In this document: positions 10,300 through 22,800 of the stretch, in pieces
Layout of the letters: every line of letters begins with the position of its first letter
Numbering within the stretch: position 1 is the first letter of the stretch
Assembly (NCBI GenBank): GCA_010015655.1
Contig: ML976669.1
Location: 1,005,215 to 1,069,214 of the forward strand
DNA from: Bimuria novae-zelandiae CBS 107.79
Lineage: Eukaryota > Ascomycota > Dothideomycetes > Pleosporales > Didymosphaeriaceae
DNA length: 64,000 nt
Direction: 5' to 3'
Notes under the pieces: generated by a model
Seen by the model: the letters and a program-made list of their open reading frames with translations, nothing else
Told to the model about the DNA's origin: nothing
Databases searched by the model: none
Position numbers and translations under genes: made by a program

Positions 10300-13200
10300 A
10301 ACACCCCTAATATAAGCGAATACGAGACCCTTTCTAATGCACTAGATATTATTCTAGGGAACACTCTAGATAATAATAACAACAATGCTACTATTACCTA
10401 TATTAAGGGAAGCCTTTACGCTAAACCTAATCTCTTTTACAGAGACCGTAAGCATATAGAACTATAAATCCTATAGCTTAACCTCTACTTCTACAGAACA
10501 AAGAAGGAATAGAATAAAGCTAATAAAACCATTTTTATGGCATCCTATATAAAAGGACTAGCCCTTACATAGATTCGACCATATCTTAACCAATACCTAG
10601 CTAAAGAGAACTCAGAGGGAGATGCTATTAACAAAATTATAAAAAACTATAACGAGTTCTGCAAGAAAGTTAAACAGTACTTTAGAATAGCTAATTAAGA
10701 GGCTATCGCTAAAAGAGCTATCTAGTAACTTAAGCAAGTCCGCTTAGCTACTAAATACGACTCTAAATTCCGCAGACACGCCGATTAAATCTATTAGAAT
10801 AAAGTAACTCTTATAACTATGTACTATTAAGGACTTAAGCCTAACCTACGCGAAGAACTACTGCGTAGCAAAGCAAAGATGGATACACTAGAAGTATTAT
10901 TAAAGGAAGCCATTAGGATTAATAAGGAATAGTACGAACTAAAACGCGATATACAATAAAACTAGTTAAGACAATAAGGCTATAGACTACCCTTAAGCCA
11001 CAATAGTTATCGCAATTAACAAACTCCTAGGCCAAGACAAGACAACATAGACCTTAGCCGATAGAAGGAATCCAGTACTATAACCAAATTAATGCAATTA
11101 GAAAAGGAACAGGAAAGTCTCTAGGCTATCGCAAGAAGCCTAACCAAAGACGTATCTCAGATAGAACCCGACGACAACAGGGGACTGAGACACGCACTTG
11201 TTTTACATGTGGCAAACTAGGCCACATAGCCAGGAACTACAGATCTAAGAATAAGGTTATTAGATAGTTAAACGTACTAACCATCAAAGACGCGGACGCG
11301 ACTAACGAAGAATAGTAAGTTATTAATACTATTAAGTAACTTAATACCTAAGACAGGGACTTAGAGCAAACGGACTCGCCTAACTCTTGGCTATACGAGG
11401 ATACACAAGAAGGATCGGAGGTGGAGCAAGAGGAGCCAAAGAAACGCGCCCCTACACCGCATCTAAATATAAGAAGACTTACAGACAAGAAAGAATATAA
11501 TATATTCTAATTTTTAGATTAATATTAACCGCGTGAAACTAATTTTAGATTTATAGTAACTAAGCTAAATATAGTACGCACCTAACTAATTAGCCTAGTA
11601 ATATAAGAATTTATAGACCACGGTTATAAACACTAGGACCTAAAGAAGAAATACCCCGTTAAGAATCTTAGCTACAGACTAATATACGACCTGGACCACC
11701 GAAATCCCAATCACGGAATCCTTAGATAGAGATTCTATACCGCTAACGCATGCAATACGCATCTCTACGCCAAACAGTATAGATACTTCCCACGATCGCA
11801 GAAACGATGCAAATAGGAATAGTTTAATTGCCTAATTACTAAATGCGACGAGCACCTATAAGATAAGCAAGAAGTAAAGTACTTCCTACATCTTAGTAAA
11901 GCTTAGAACCTTACCTACACTATATTAATTAATAATAAATGCATATTAAAGATTTAGTAAACGTGCCTACACCCAGACTATATAGCGCATAAATAGGATA
12001 AAGCACTCTTTAGATTTAGACTTAGTAACTATCACGGAGAACTAGTGCGCATGGACCAATAAGAAGAAAGGAGCTATAGTAAAGCAACCTAAATAATGGC
12101 ACGATACTACCAACCACAGAATAAGAATGGCAATCTTCAGCCTATTAAGCTATCTACTAAGGAAGTGTCTTTTTTAGACCTAGGCTTAAGCAAGAAGACG
12201 CCTTTAAGGAATTAAATGCTATAAATAGTTAAGCATTAATTAAGCTACTAATACGGCTTAATAGAATATAGATAAAGGCTATACTAGATTTAGGAGCACA
12301 ACAAAGCTACATCTCTTAAAAGGTACTTAGTAGAGCAGGACTCTCTACGCGTAAGAAAGAAGACGCTTATATTATCTATGTCGTAAATAGACACCTGATG
12401 CCAGGCACGCCACGAATTAAGTATAAGATTAAGATAACACTCAAGATCTATAGACACAAGGAAACGACTACCCTCAATATTCTTAAGGAAGCCAGTTATA
12501 ATGTGATACTAGGACTACCTTAGTTAAGGAAACACAACCCTATAATTAATTAAGGAAAGAGAACGCTATTCTTTAAGCGCTATAACTATGCTTTATAAGT
12601 AAAGCCTACGCATTAGTAGAATTTAATAGTAAATAAGAGAGCTATTAACAACATAGTCTCGCAAACGAGATTCAAGATCAAATCACCCTTAGCAGACACT
12701 AGTAGGAACCACTAGGTTACAGAGCGCAAGGAAGTGGACAAGCCAATTCCTATAAAGGAAAGAGGGCAACGCACAATCTACAGAATCCCTAAATAGTTTA
12801 TAGAATAGAGCTATCTGTTTCGAGAAGAGGAAGGAAAAGTAAATCTACCTAAGCACTAACCCTAGGATCACAAGATTAACCTAGAAGAAAGGAAGACGCC
12901 ACCCTTTAGACTACTATACGCAAAATTAGGCAAAGAACTCTAAGAAGAAAAAGAATTTATTAAGAAGAATTTAGTAAAAGGATACATACGACTATTAAAG
13001 TCACTAGTAGCAAGCCTATTTATATTTATACCTAAGAAGAGCGGCGAATTACGACCTTACGTAGACTACTAAAAGCTTAATAACATGATAATAAAGAATT
13101 GATACCCGTTACTAAACATCGAAGAACTACGAGATAGGCTAGCGCAAGCAAAGATATTTACCTCACTAGACCTACGCGATGGATACCACCTTATATAAAT

Positions 13201-15569
13201 TAAAGAAGGTAAAGAATAGAAAACAGCATTTAGATCTAAATATAGACTATTTAAGTACACTATTATGCTATTTAGACTTATAAATGCACTAGCTACATTC
13301 CAGGCGCTTATTAACAACGTCTTATAACACTACCTCGATATCTTTATTATTACATACATAGATGACATTCTAATCTACTTAGAAAACATGAACGACCACG
13401 TGGAACATGTTAAGATAGTACTTAAAGAACTTAATAAGTTACACTTATAACTAAAACTAGAAAAGTGCAAGTTCTTCTAAACAGAACTTAAATTCCTTAA
13501 ATATATTATTAATACTAAAGGAATTAAGGTAAGCCCCGACAAAATTAAATATGTTAAGAACTAGCTACGACCATAATTAGCCAAGAACATCTAAGAATTC
13601 TTAGGATTCTGTAGATTTAATTAATAATTCATTAAAGACTACGCAAAGATCACGATACCGCTTATAAACCTTACTAAGAAAGATATACCCTTTAAATAGA
13701 CAATAGAATATAAAGAAGCATTCTAAGCACTGCGACAAGTATGTATTAGTCCACTAGTACTAATGCACTTCTAAGATAATAGGCTACTAAGGATTAAAAC
13801 GAACGTAAGCGATCTAGCACTAGGAGCATGTGCGAAGTAAGAGAAGGATAGGTATTAGTATCTAATCGCATACTACTTATGCAAACTTAACAACGCGGAA
13901 TTAAGATACGACATACATAACAAAGAACTATACGCGATTATTAGAGCATTAAAGTATTAGAGGATCTACGCATATAGTTACTTAGACCTTATAATCTTTA
14001 TAGACTACAAAAATCTCTTACGATTTACGACGACTAAGGAATTAACACTACGTTAAGCGAGATAGTTAGAAACAATAGGACAGTATAAATTCAAGATTGT
14101 GTACACCCTAGGCAAGGAAAATAGACAAGTAGATGCTCTAAGCAGGCGTAGCGATCTTATAGGAGATAAGATTAAGACCTACTCTACTATCCTATAATAG
14201 AATAAAGACAGATCCCTTAGACCAACAGCGGAACTTAATTAAATCCTTGTAACGACACGAGAGGTATCCGCGAACCAATAGACTAAGATTATCTAATAAT
14301 ACCACGACGATCCTGTGTACGGACACCTAAGAGTTAAGAAAATAATAGAACTTATCTAACGCAACTACAGCTTTAAAGGAATTAAAGAAGTAATAATTTA
14401 GTATATTCGCAAATGCGCAGAATGCCAACGAAATAAGTACGTAACACATCTTAAATATAGCAAAATGCAAGTAATCTAGATACTGACAGCACTATAGGAA
14501 GACATTACTATAGACTTTATAATAGGACTACCTAGATCAAAGGACCTAGCAACAGGAATAAAGTATAATTCTATATTAGTAATCGTTTGCCAATTCACCA
14601 AATACGTAGAACTACTACCATGCTAGAAGATAACTATGGCCAAGGAACTCGCATTTCTTATCCTAGACTACCTTATACAACACCACGGCATACTAAAGAT
14701 AATTATTAGCGATCGAGACAAGCTCTTTATCTTAAATTACTAGATAACGCTTATAGCACTTATTAGAACAAAACGGAAGCTATTAATAGCTTATTATCCA
14801 CAAACGGACGGACAGACAGAACGTACGAATTAGACAATTAAAACGTACCTACGCATCTACTATAACAACTAGAAAAATAACTAGATTTCCCTATTACCTA
14901 TGGCACAATTGGCATACAACAACAAGATATTAGTAGTAACAGGATACACACTGTTCTATGCAAACTATAAAAGACATCTATATCTCTTTAATTAAATACT
15001 TCCTATAAATATTAGGACAGAAGAAGCCATCAGTTTGGTAGAAAGAATAAAAATGACACATAAACAACTCTAAGAGAATCTCGAGAAAGCTTAATAGTAA
15101 GCTATTTCTTATATAAATCAAAAACGAAAAACGGCACCTTAGCTAAAGAAGGGGGATAAAGCATACCTGCTTATAAAGAACCTTCGAACTTAGAAGAAGA
15201 AATATAAGAAACTAGATTATATTAAGATTAGACTATTTTTTATTTCTAAGCAAATATCACCGGTTAACTACTAATTAGAACTACCACCAGACGCCAAGAT
15301 ACACCAGGTATTCCATATAGACCAATTGGAACTAGCCGACCTAGAGACACCAGTCGAAACCACCTTCTATCACCAGCTAGAGGAAGAAAACGAATTCGAA
15401 GTTAAATAAATACTACAACACACGAATTAGCCACGCACGTATCTTATTAAATAAAAAGGATACCTATATAGCGAAAACACATAGGAACCTAAAGAGAACT
15501 TAGTAAACTGCAAATAGTTACTCTAATAATACTATAAGAATATACCTAAGAACTATTCGCAATTGTAGG
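10300..15569 (+). pseudogene. Chromoviral gag-pol, RIP-inactivated
   Basis: Encodes nucleocapsid and replication enzymes of the retroelement. Recognisable pieces in order: a CCHC zinc knuckle at 11199-11240 (CFTCGKLGHIARNY, last Cys replaced by Tyr); protease active site around ILDLGAQQSYIS at about 12280 (Asp-Leu-Gly in place of the usual Asp-Ser/Thr-Gly); reverse transcriptase from about 13040 with YIDDILIY at about 13355; RNase H near 13800-14000; the integrase zinc-binding CAEC near 14410; integrase core with QTDGQTERTN near 14800; and a chromodomain at about 15390-15515 (KGYLYSENT, EPKENL). Dozens of TAA/TAG codons fall at Gln or Trp positions. Exact start not determined. Confidence 0.88.
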
Positions 15570-16079
15570 TAAAGTACCAGAGTAATTATCTAGCAACCCT
15601 AGTATCGACCATATTAAGGGAGAAAAGCCAACAGTGGCCGCTACGGCAGGATAGTCCTCTAATGCCGCCTCTGCTTCCAACTCTCCAGCAGCATCTATTT
15701 TAGACATAAGGCACTACGCCTTCTTCTTAGCACGCTCTTTAGCCTGCTATAATATTTTCTTATTTTATAGAAGTCGTATTAATACTTCTACTAATAATTT
15801 CTTATTTACATCCACCTTCTTTTTATACTTATCACGAGTCTTGTCTAACGACGCCTATAACAAGTTTACGCAAGGCTTTTACGCACAAATGCACTTAAAA
15901 CACTTTAAATAGGCGTTAGGATTAGACAATAGCATAATAATATACTTAGAGCTAGAAAGTAAGTAACAATTGCAAGAGATAGGATAGATAATACTATTAT
16001 AATAAGTTTTAATACTAAGACGAATAGCGCGGGCTTTAGCGGAAAACATTATAGTAAAACGCACTAAGAAGCGGGGCAA
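15546..16079 (-). pseudogene. Antisense open frame between integrase and 3' LTR
   Basis: On the strand opposite gag-pol, one frame of 178 codons reads as plausible protein and is interrupted only by TAA/TAG codons. It starts MPRFLVRFTIMFSAKARAIR. It passes through a Lys-rich segment (TRDKYKKKVDVNKKLL, QAKERAKKKA) and ends with an acidic AAGELEAEAALEDYPAVAAT region. I do not recognise the family. The retained protein-like composition through RIP suggests an additional gene of the retroelement, or a captured fragment. Confidence 0.45.
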
Positions 16080-16147
16080 CTAAACTTTATATATTTTATA
16101 AGATAGGTTATGTAATTTAAGGACAAATCACCGGAGAAAGAGGATAA

Positions 16148-16914
16148 TGTTAGGATCTATATTTAGCATTACTAGGCTAACATTCTAAGACAGCCAAGGT
16201 CTTATAGGAGCTAATAGTGGCATAGTAATAGGCAAGTCACGTGACTGCTCGAAGCGCTTGAAGCGAGCAAGTCGAGCAGGTGCAGAAAGCCAAGGCTGCG
16301 CTCGACATGCTTAAAGCGAGTAAGTCGAGCAGGTGCAGAAAAGCTAAGGCTGCGCTTATCGGTGCTTTGCAAAAGACCGTCCCGACCCACCCGCCTAGCA
16401 AATCAGAGAATAGATTATTGATTTCCCTTTTGTCTCCTCAACTACTTTAATGAAATTTCTAGAAACTTTATGTAGTATAGAGGTAGCCTGATTCTATATT
16501 CTACTAAGTTTACAAAGTTTATCATGAAGGAATTGTGAAGATGTATAGCTTTACGACATGGTAAAGGCTCGCTATACTAGAATCTACTTAGTCGTGCCTA
16601 TATATACGCAGGAAGTAGGTCGGGACGGTCTTTTGCAAAGCGTTATAACATGCTCGAAGCGAGCAAGTCGAGCATGCTAAGTATATAGGAACATGAGGAT
16701 GGACTCTTCCACCTCGTGTTTAACCTGTTTATTAATCTATCGTTTAGATTTACTTAGGCTCTTGTTAATTTAATTATAACGCACCTTACTTTAATACTAA
16801 CACCCTATTAATAAGCGCGAGCTATTAATACACCCTTTCCTGTCTTTAATATTGCTCCTGCTAGAGAACTAACCTTAACCCTATTTCAGACTAGCTACCC
16901 GTAGGGACTTAACA
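16148..16914 (+). repeat. 3' LTR of the chromovirus, with MITE insertion
   Basis: Same sequence as 9817-10294 but lengthened by about 287 bp through an inserted MITE (16359-16645). Ends CA at 16914 just before the TCTCC duplication. Confidence 0.92.
16359..16645. mobile_element. MITE inserted in the 3' LTR
   Basis: About 287 bp absent from the 5' LTR. Its ends carry inverted copies of GCTTTGCAAAAGACCGTCCC (start near 16364; inverse near 16620-16641) and lie next to TA dinucleotides, consistent with a Tc1/mariner-type target duplication. No coding capacity. It contains far fewer RIP-like changes than its surroundings, suggesting late insertion. Confidence 0.8.
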
Positions 16915-16919
16915 TCTCC

Positions 16920-17400
16920 TTGCAAGCTACGTAAGGCTCAAGCTAGAGAAGTAGTACAAGAGCGAGATAAGATAGAGGAGAAACTTTAAAAAGTATAGGC
17001 TAAGAAGTAGCGCGAGGAGGCTTAACTATAGTATTAAGTTAAGCTTAAGGAGAAGCGTGTAGAAAGGTAGAGGCTTAAAGAGATAAGGGAGGTTAAGTAA
17101 GCTAAGAAAGTAGTTAAACGCGCGCGTAAAGTTAAAGCTTAATACTAAAAAAAAGCTATCTAATAAGCTTAAAAATGTAAGTAACTAGCCTTATAAGTAA
17201 TCTTATTAAGTAATAAGCGTTAGAAACGCGCTAGCGCTGCTTACGCTAGTATTTAAGCTTAAGATAAGCTATCTATTACTCTACCTAAAGTTATATCACG
17301 TGGCTATAATATTAAGCTTCTAAGTAAATATAATTAGTTTAGATTAATTGCAAGAGTCGATATAGTGCTTTACTAGAAAATCTCATGATAATAGCTATTG
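16920..17400 (+). pseudogene. Pogo-like transposase, 3' part (RIP-mutated)
   Basis: Continuation of the transposase frame after the chromovirus. The codons give a long charged, coiled-coil-like tail rich in Arg, Lys, Glu and Ala (for example QERDKIEEKL, LKEKRVE, KKVVKRARKVKA) broken by TAA/TAG. Such basic tails are usual at the C-terminus of fungal pogo transposases. Confidence 0.65.
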
Positions 17401-17438
17401 TACGTGGCTCAGTAGCCTCACTTTTGAAGTGGTGGATA

Positions 17439-17490
17439 TGGTGTTCGGCGGGGCACGAGGTGTCTCCGGGCATGAGCTGTCCGTGCACGT
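17439..17490 (-). repeat. Right terminal inverted repeat of transposon A
   Basis: Inverted copy of 8279-8330, followed by TA at 17491-17492. Confidence 0.92.
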
Positions 17491-17492
17491 TA

Positions 17493-17615
17493 CTGGCGCG
17501 AAAAAAGACTTCTGCATTTTCAAAAATTTCCTGTATCTCCCACCAGCTCTCCATTGCAGCTGAGATCTCGACTTTCCAAGACAGCAGCGATGATGACGAC
17601 CATCATCAATTCATT
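17493..17615. other. Host segment between transposons A and B
   Basis: About 123 bp of unmutated, higher-GC sequence between the two TA-flanked transposons. It is the only piece of the original locus left between them. No gene seen. Confidence 0.6.
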
Positions 17616-17617
17616 TA

Positions 17618-19506
17618 CTCGCCCCACACGCCAACCGGAGGTTGGCCCTACGCAGCCCAACGTAACTTCGCAGCCTAACGTAACTTTGTATAGAGAATTA
17701 AAATTAATCCAGTCTTTTGACAGCGTAGACTTTAATTATATAGGCTAATATATAGTGGAGTTAGTGTAGCAAGTAGGGCAGGATCTATAGTCATCTCTCT
17801 AAGAGATAAGACCTATTAGGGCTAATTTTATAGGCTCTGCAAGTGGGCGTCTTTATACGTTTTTATAGCCTTTTAAGCAACCTTTTAAGCCTTAAGCTTT
17901 ATACGTTAATTAATTACTTATCGCGCTACTTTAATAGTTACTACGCCGCCTTTTTATATTAGCCTTTTATTTTTAATCTGCCTTTTTTAGCGTTATTAAG
18001 CTACTGCGGTAATATTTATAAGGTCGCGCTAGGCCAGCGCGAGACTATTAATTAGCAATTACGAGCTTTCTAGGAATTTTATAAGCCTCCTACTTGATAT
18101 ATTGCTTCTCTCTAGGGCGCGCGACATTTTTTGATGCTACCGCTAATATGCTGTAGGTGTATTAGCGATAGGGCTCGAATTAATAGCGGATAGAACTAAT
18201 AAGGATAGCGTCTAGATAGGTGCTGGCAGCTTTATGTAAACAAGCTCTAGATTAAATAGAAAGATCCTAGCTTTCTCTTAGGCGCTTAGGATTGTGCTGC
18301 GCTTAAATATATCTATCCTAATCCTATAGATCGCATGTAGAAATTTGACTTTGTTAAAGTCTGTGTAGCCAGTTCGGGTGGCCATCTTTATAGCCTTTTT
18401 ATAATTCTGCTTTAATGGCTGAAAATAGATAACGTCTAGAGGCTGTAGATAATGTGATAAATATAGTAATAGTAAAAAGGGGAGTATCTTATAATTATCG
18501 CAGAACTATATAAACTTAATAGTAAGGTGGCTACTAAATCTATTAAATATAAGTAATTACTATACGCCTTTCTAGCGCGCGCGCGTTTATATTTTAAAGA
18601 ACTTTAGCTACTTTATTAAGATAGAGTTATTAGCGTATCCTAATATTAATATAGCAATTATATAGCTATTAGGTAGCGCCGTATTTGTATACTAGTAATA
18701 AAGGTAATTAATAGCCTGTATAATAAGTATAGGTTCGAGCACCTCTCTATTACTAGAGATTAATTTAATACTTATAATATAATCGCGCGACGTCTCTAAC
18801 GCAGAAATATAAAGATAATTAAACTTTATAGTAATAATTTATTAATTACTACTAACGCCTATGCGGAAGCTAGTTTCGTCCATATTATAGGTGTCTAATA
18901 GGGTGACGCCGTAGGTGTATATCACCTTTTTAAGCTTAATAAAATAATAGCTATAAGCTTTAAATGTTGCTATTACTATATAATTAATATGCTGCGACTT
19001 TTGCTTTATGTAGTAGTAGTCTAGATTTCTTAATAGCTATCGCGATAGCTAGTCCTTGCTAAGTAAGGGAGCTCTGCTATTAGGGTGCGCGCGATTAAGG
19101 ATATATTAAGTAGCACTTTTTAACTATAGTATAAGGTATGGTATGCTAATAGTGTCGCAGCGACGTATATATGACTTTAGCGCTTTATCCTAGGTCTCTA
19201 AGAGTCGTAGATTCGTGCCGCTGCGGTTATGGCGGCTGATCTGGCCTCCAGCGCGCGCTCGAAGTCGCGAAACAGGCACGCTCTATTCGCGTGCTGCAGC
19301 TGCAAAATTAGGTATTTCTAAGCTAGAAAAACTAGAGAGATAATTAGAGATACGCTGCTTAATTTTATAGCTCTTGCTATAATATTTAGGCATAGTTGTG
19401 GGTTGTTTATTAAGAAAATAGAAAAATCCGCGATAAAAAGTTACGTTAGGCTGCGAAGTTACGTTGGGCTGCGCAGGGCCAACCTCCGGTTGGCGTGTGG
19501 GGCGAG
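17618..19506 (-). mobile_element. Pogo-like DNA transposon B
   Basis: 1.89-kb element with terminal inverted repeats of roughly 70 bp starting CTCGCCCCACACGCCAACCG at 17618 and the inverse ending at 19506. TA duplications lie at 17616-17617 and 19507-19508. Each terminus contains an internal hairpin (CCAACCGGAGGTTGG) and a direct repeat of GCAGCCCAACGTAACTTC-like sequence. The interior carries a RIP-mutated transposase on the minus strand. Confidence 0.9.
17700..19393 (-). pseudogene. Transposase of element B (RIP-mutated)
   Basis: Starts at an ATG at 19393 with MPKYYSKSYKIKQRISNYLS and PNFAAAARE, the short N-terminal helix-turn-helix typical of one fungal pogo subfamily. It soon hits TAG. 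Further on the same strand reads NMDETSFRIGV, the first catalytic Asp segment of the DDE_1 domain. Stops are at positions expected for Gln or Trp. Inactive. Confidence 0.75.
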
Positions 19507-19508
19507 TA

Positions 19509-19849
19509 GAGCCCCTTCTTCTCTTGTCTACTTTTTTTTCTACACAATTCTCCACTATTTAGTGGAATAAAATCAACAGAGCTCAACCGAGTTGTTGTTG
19601 GGACCCGGTGGGGTACCGGCTGGTTAGGGAACCAGCGAATGCACGATGCTGAACAACGCACGCTGGGTGATTCGACAACAGAGCTCAACCCCCTATACCT
19701 TCGTGAATAAAAAGGAGCTGTGTACATGGGTATGTGCTGGGGATTGAAACTGGGATTGCATACCACATATGGCTCTTGTCTCGCAGCCAGTCTTAGGATA
19801 TACGGTGTTACCCGCTTTCTGGTCCACGGACATGCATCTGATCTGGATT
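19509..19849. other. Flank of transposon B, gene-free
   Basis: Host-like sequence with a duplicated phrase (ACAGAGCTCAACC at about 19574 and 19679). No gene recognised. Confidence 0.4.
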
Positions 19850-22800
19850 CTCTTTTAGTCCACCGAACAGTGGAGAACAGAGGTTTTGTATACCCGCTAA
19901 GACCACACAAACCCTAATCTAAACTAAAAGTATCTTGAGGTGGTGATGGTGCTCATCACCATGGCAAGTCTAATTGCGATCCAAGTTGAGATGGCATCAT
20001 GGTGGACGTCCTTAAAGCGTGCAAAGACTCTTTGTCTCCTGATTTTCCTTCCTCACATCGCTCTACCGCTTCTTAATGGTATAAAAACTCGACAATTGTC
20101 ACTTCATGCCTTGTGGACGAGAAATTACGCTCGCAATCCGCTATGCCCCGTTGGTGAACTTTCCTCCTCCGCCTAAAACCACGCCACAACTCAACATGGC
20201 AGCGTTCAACCGTACAACGAATTATACCGGCATTCATCACCAATACACTGGAAAAGTGACAACACTCTTCTAGCAGACGCGAGAAAATATATAAACCCCT
20301 CTCTCTTCCTACTCTACTTCCTTCCTCACAGAACTCATCCACTTCAAAGTGGACTAAAAAGTCTCATGCGTCAGTTCTATGTTGCCCTGGGGATTAAAAA
20401 AATGATGAAATCACGGTGTGTTTTCGCCAGCGCGCACTAAATTTGGAATATGTTTGAGATCATGTTATTCGTAGGCTTCTTCTCTCTCGACTAAAAACAA
20501 CATGGACATGGACACCATATTTCCGTCCCCTGTCCGCGCACTTAAAAAGACAATACGCCTTGGTTATGAAGCTTTTCCCGTTCAACCACGCCAGCCATTC
20601 TCACTAGATGCTCTTCACTGTCACGCGCTGACGACGAAAGTACGAATGCAGTTAGCGGCTAACGGGAAAGCTATATATTTCGCGAAGAAAGCGACCTTTT
20701 TCTCTCTTCACACTCCATGCTCCGTCACTGGGTGGCCTGAAACTAAGAGAAGGAAGAAGTCATGGCTGGGGGCTAAAAAACGATATACGATGGCTGAATG
20801 GTGCTCGCCTTTGCCTGTGGACTAAAAACAGTCGAGCGCAAACAGCGATGGCTGGGGACTAAAATGTCGCACTTCAGTTGTTATGGTTGTTATCTGCTCC
20901 CGTGATCTAAAATCCGAAAGCCTATCGTCCTATGACCGGGTACTAAAAGCTACTCGAGACCAACTACATGGTGGCTGTCCTTGTCTGGGAAACAAAAAGA
21001 CTTACGCCGCACAAGCATGGCGGAAGTCTGTGTCTGGGACCCGAAGACACTGCCCCCTCCACCGTGTCTAGAGATGACATTCCAACAACGACGATCCATT
21101 TTCGCCCTTGCTGTAGTCTAAACACGCTAAACCGTAACTATCATGGTGCGCATCTTTGTCTGCGGACCAAAACCAAGTCCTAGAGAGGATTACCCTATAT
21201 GACCAGGGACTAAAGATACTGCGACTACTCTCATGGCGGTTCCCTTTACTTGGGACTTAACAGAACAACAAACTAACTAATGTTGGGGAATTAAAGTAAA
21301 GCAGGTTGCTCTTATGTGGCTGTTCTTGTCTGCGGACCAGAAGCACAGAAAAAAAAAGAAACTTGGAAGGCGCCTTTGTCCGGGGACCAAGAAAGAGGGA
21401 CATTTTCCCATGGCTGGGGACGAAATAGAATGAGGGAAAACATGATGATTTCCCTCGTCTGCGGACTAAAAGCGAAGAGTTTGCATGCCATGCGGTTCTG
21501 CTCGGTCTGTGGACTAAAAGGCTCCCATCTCCCGCTCCATCCCGTCCTGTATGCTCTGTGCCCACTGTATACCGCCCGCGCACACCCCCACGACCAAAAG
21601 CATGATCCCGAATTTCATGAGACGCAGCACCACTCCTTCCTCCCCGCCACAAAACCAATAACGGACTAGTCGCAGTGAGCGAAGTACATAACCCCCTCCT
21701 CTTCCCCAGCTCACCTTTCTTCTCCACACAACACCGGGCAGCCATTTGGTGGTCTACAAATGTTCAGGGAGACGTTTTATGTACCTGGGAACCAGAATCA
21801 GGGACGAGAAGTGATCATGTTGGTGGCTTGTCTGGCCTTGCACTGAAAATCCAGCCTAGAAATTGTCGTGGAGGTCACGGATCCGCCTGGAGACTAAAAA
21901 AGGACTATCATCAGGGCCATGTTGGTGGCCTTCTCTGTGCTGGACTGAACATGCGGTCTAAAAAGGATGCCTCGGAGGGACAATGTTCCTGGGTACTAAA
22001 AAGGAATGCTATCAGAGACCATGTTCGTGGACGACTGGGTTGGACTGGGCAAGCGGTCTAAAAGAAAAACAGGCAAGAGTCATGTTCTTGGGACAAAAAA
22101 AAAATGGGCCTAGGGAAGACCTATGTCGGTGGACGTCTGGGCTGGACTAAATCAGGACAAAGAGAATGACATGTTAGTGCACTTCTCTGTCTTTGAACTA
22201 GACATACGATCTAAAACGGCATCGAGAGACAACTCATGTTGTTCCGGTCTGAGAATCAAAACGAGAACGAAGAGACGCATGTTGGTGGACTTCTCCTCTG
22301 CACTATACACGCGGTCTAAACACGCCTCCGGAACACACTTATGCTCTGTCTTGGGAACAAAAAGCGAGTGTTACCAGACTTGTGTTTGCGGCCTCCTGTC
22401 CTGAATGACACACGCGGTCTAAAAACGCCGCCGGAGTACAGACATAGTGTTTCCCGGAACCAAAATACTACCACACAACAGCCTATATCGTTGCACCCCT
22501 GCCCTGCACCCAAAATGTGCTTCACTTAGTACATGTTGGTGCAATTCTGCCCTTATTTCAACCAGCGGTCCAAAATCCATATTACCCCGATCCATGTTCT
22601 TGGAAACCAAAGCTCTATCAATGACGTGCATGTTGGCGACTCCTGCCCTGGACCAAAATGGCGGAGAAAACCCGTCATGTGCGCCTTCTGCTTTCGCCAA
22701 AAAGACAGAACTAAAGTCATATGTTAGTGGACCTCCGTCCTGTCCAAAAAATCGACATCCCATATCGCTCATGCTTGAGCTTCAAGCTTGACTAAAAGCA

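Larger units (their letters stand above)
9817..16914 (+). mobile_element. Ty3/Gypsy chromovirus with LTRs and 5-bp target duplication
   Basis: Full-length retroelement of 7.1 kb. The LTRs are 9817-10294 and 16148-16914; the 5' copy ends TA where the 3' copy ends CA. The flanking TCTCC at 9812-9816 and 16915-16919 is a 5-bp target duplication. Domain order is zinc knuckle, protease, reverse transcriptase, RNase H, integrase, chromodomain: the Ty3/Gypsy order with the integrase-linked chromodomain that defines chromoviruses. All reading frames are broken by RIP-type stops. It is inserted inside the transposase gene of transposon A. Confidence 0.93.
8279..17490 (+). mobile_element. Pogo-like DNA transposon A, interrupted by a nested retrotransposon
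   Basis: Perfect 52-bp terminal inverted repeats start ACGTGCACGGACAGCTCATG at 8279 and end at 17490. Both ends are flanked by TA (8277-8278 and 17491-17492), the target duplication of Tc1/mariner/pogo elements. Without the nested retroelement (9817-16914 plus its 5-bp duplication) the element is about 2.1 kb, normal for a fungal pogo/Fot-type transposon. The interior is AT-rich with frequent TAG/TAA codons, consistent with RIP. It is inserted into the motif array. Confidence 0.9.
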
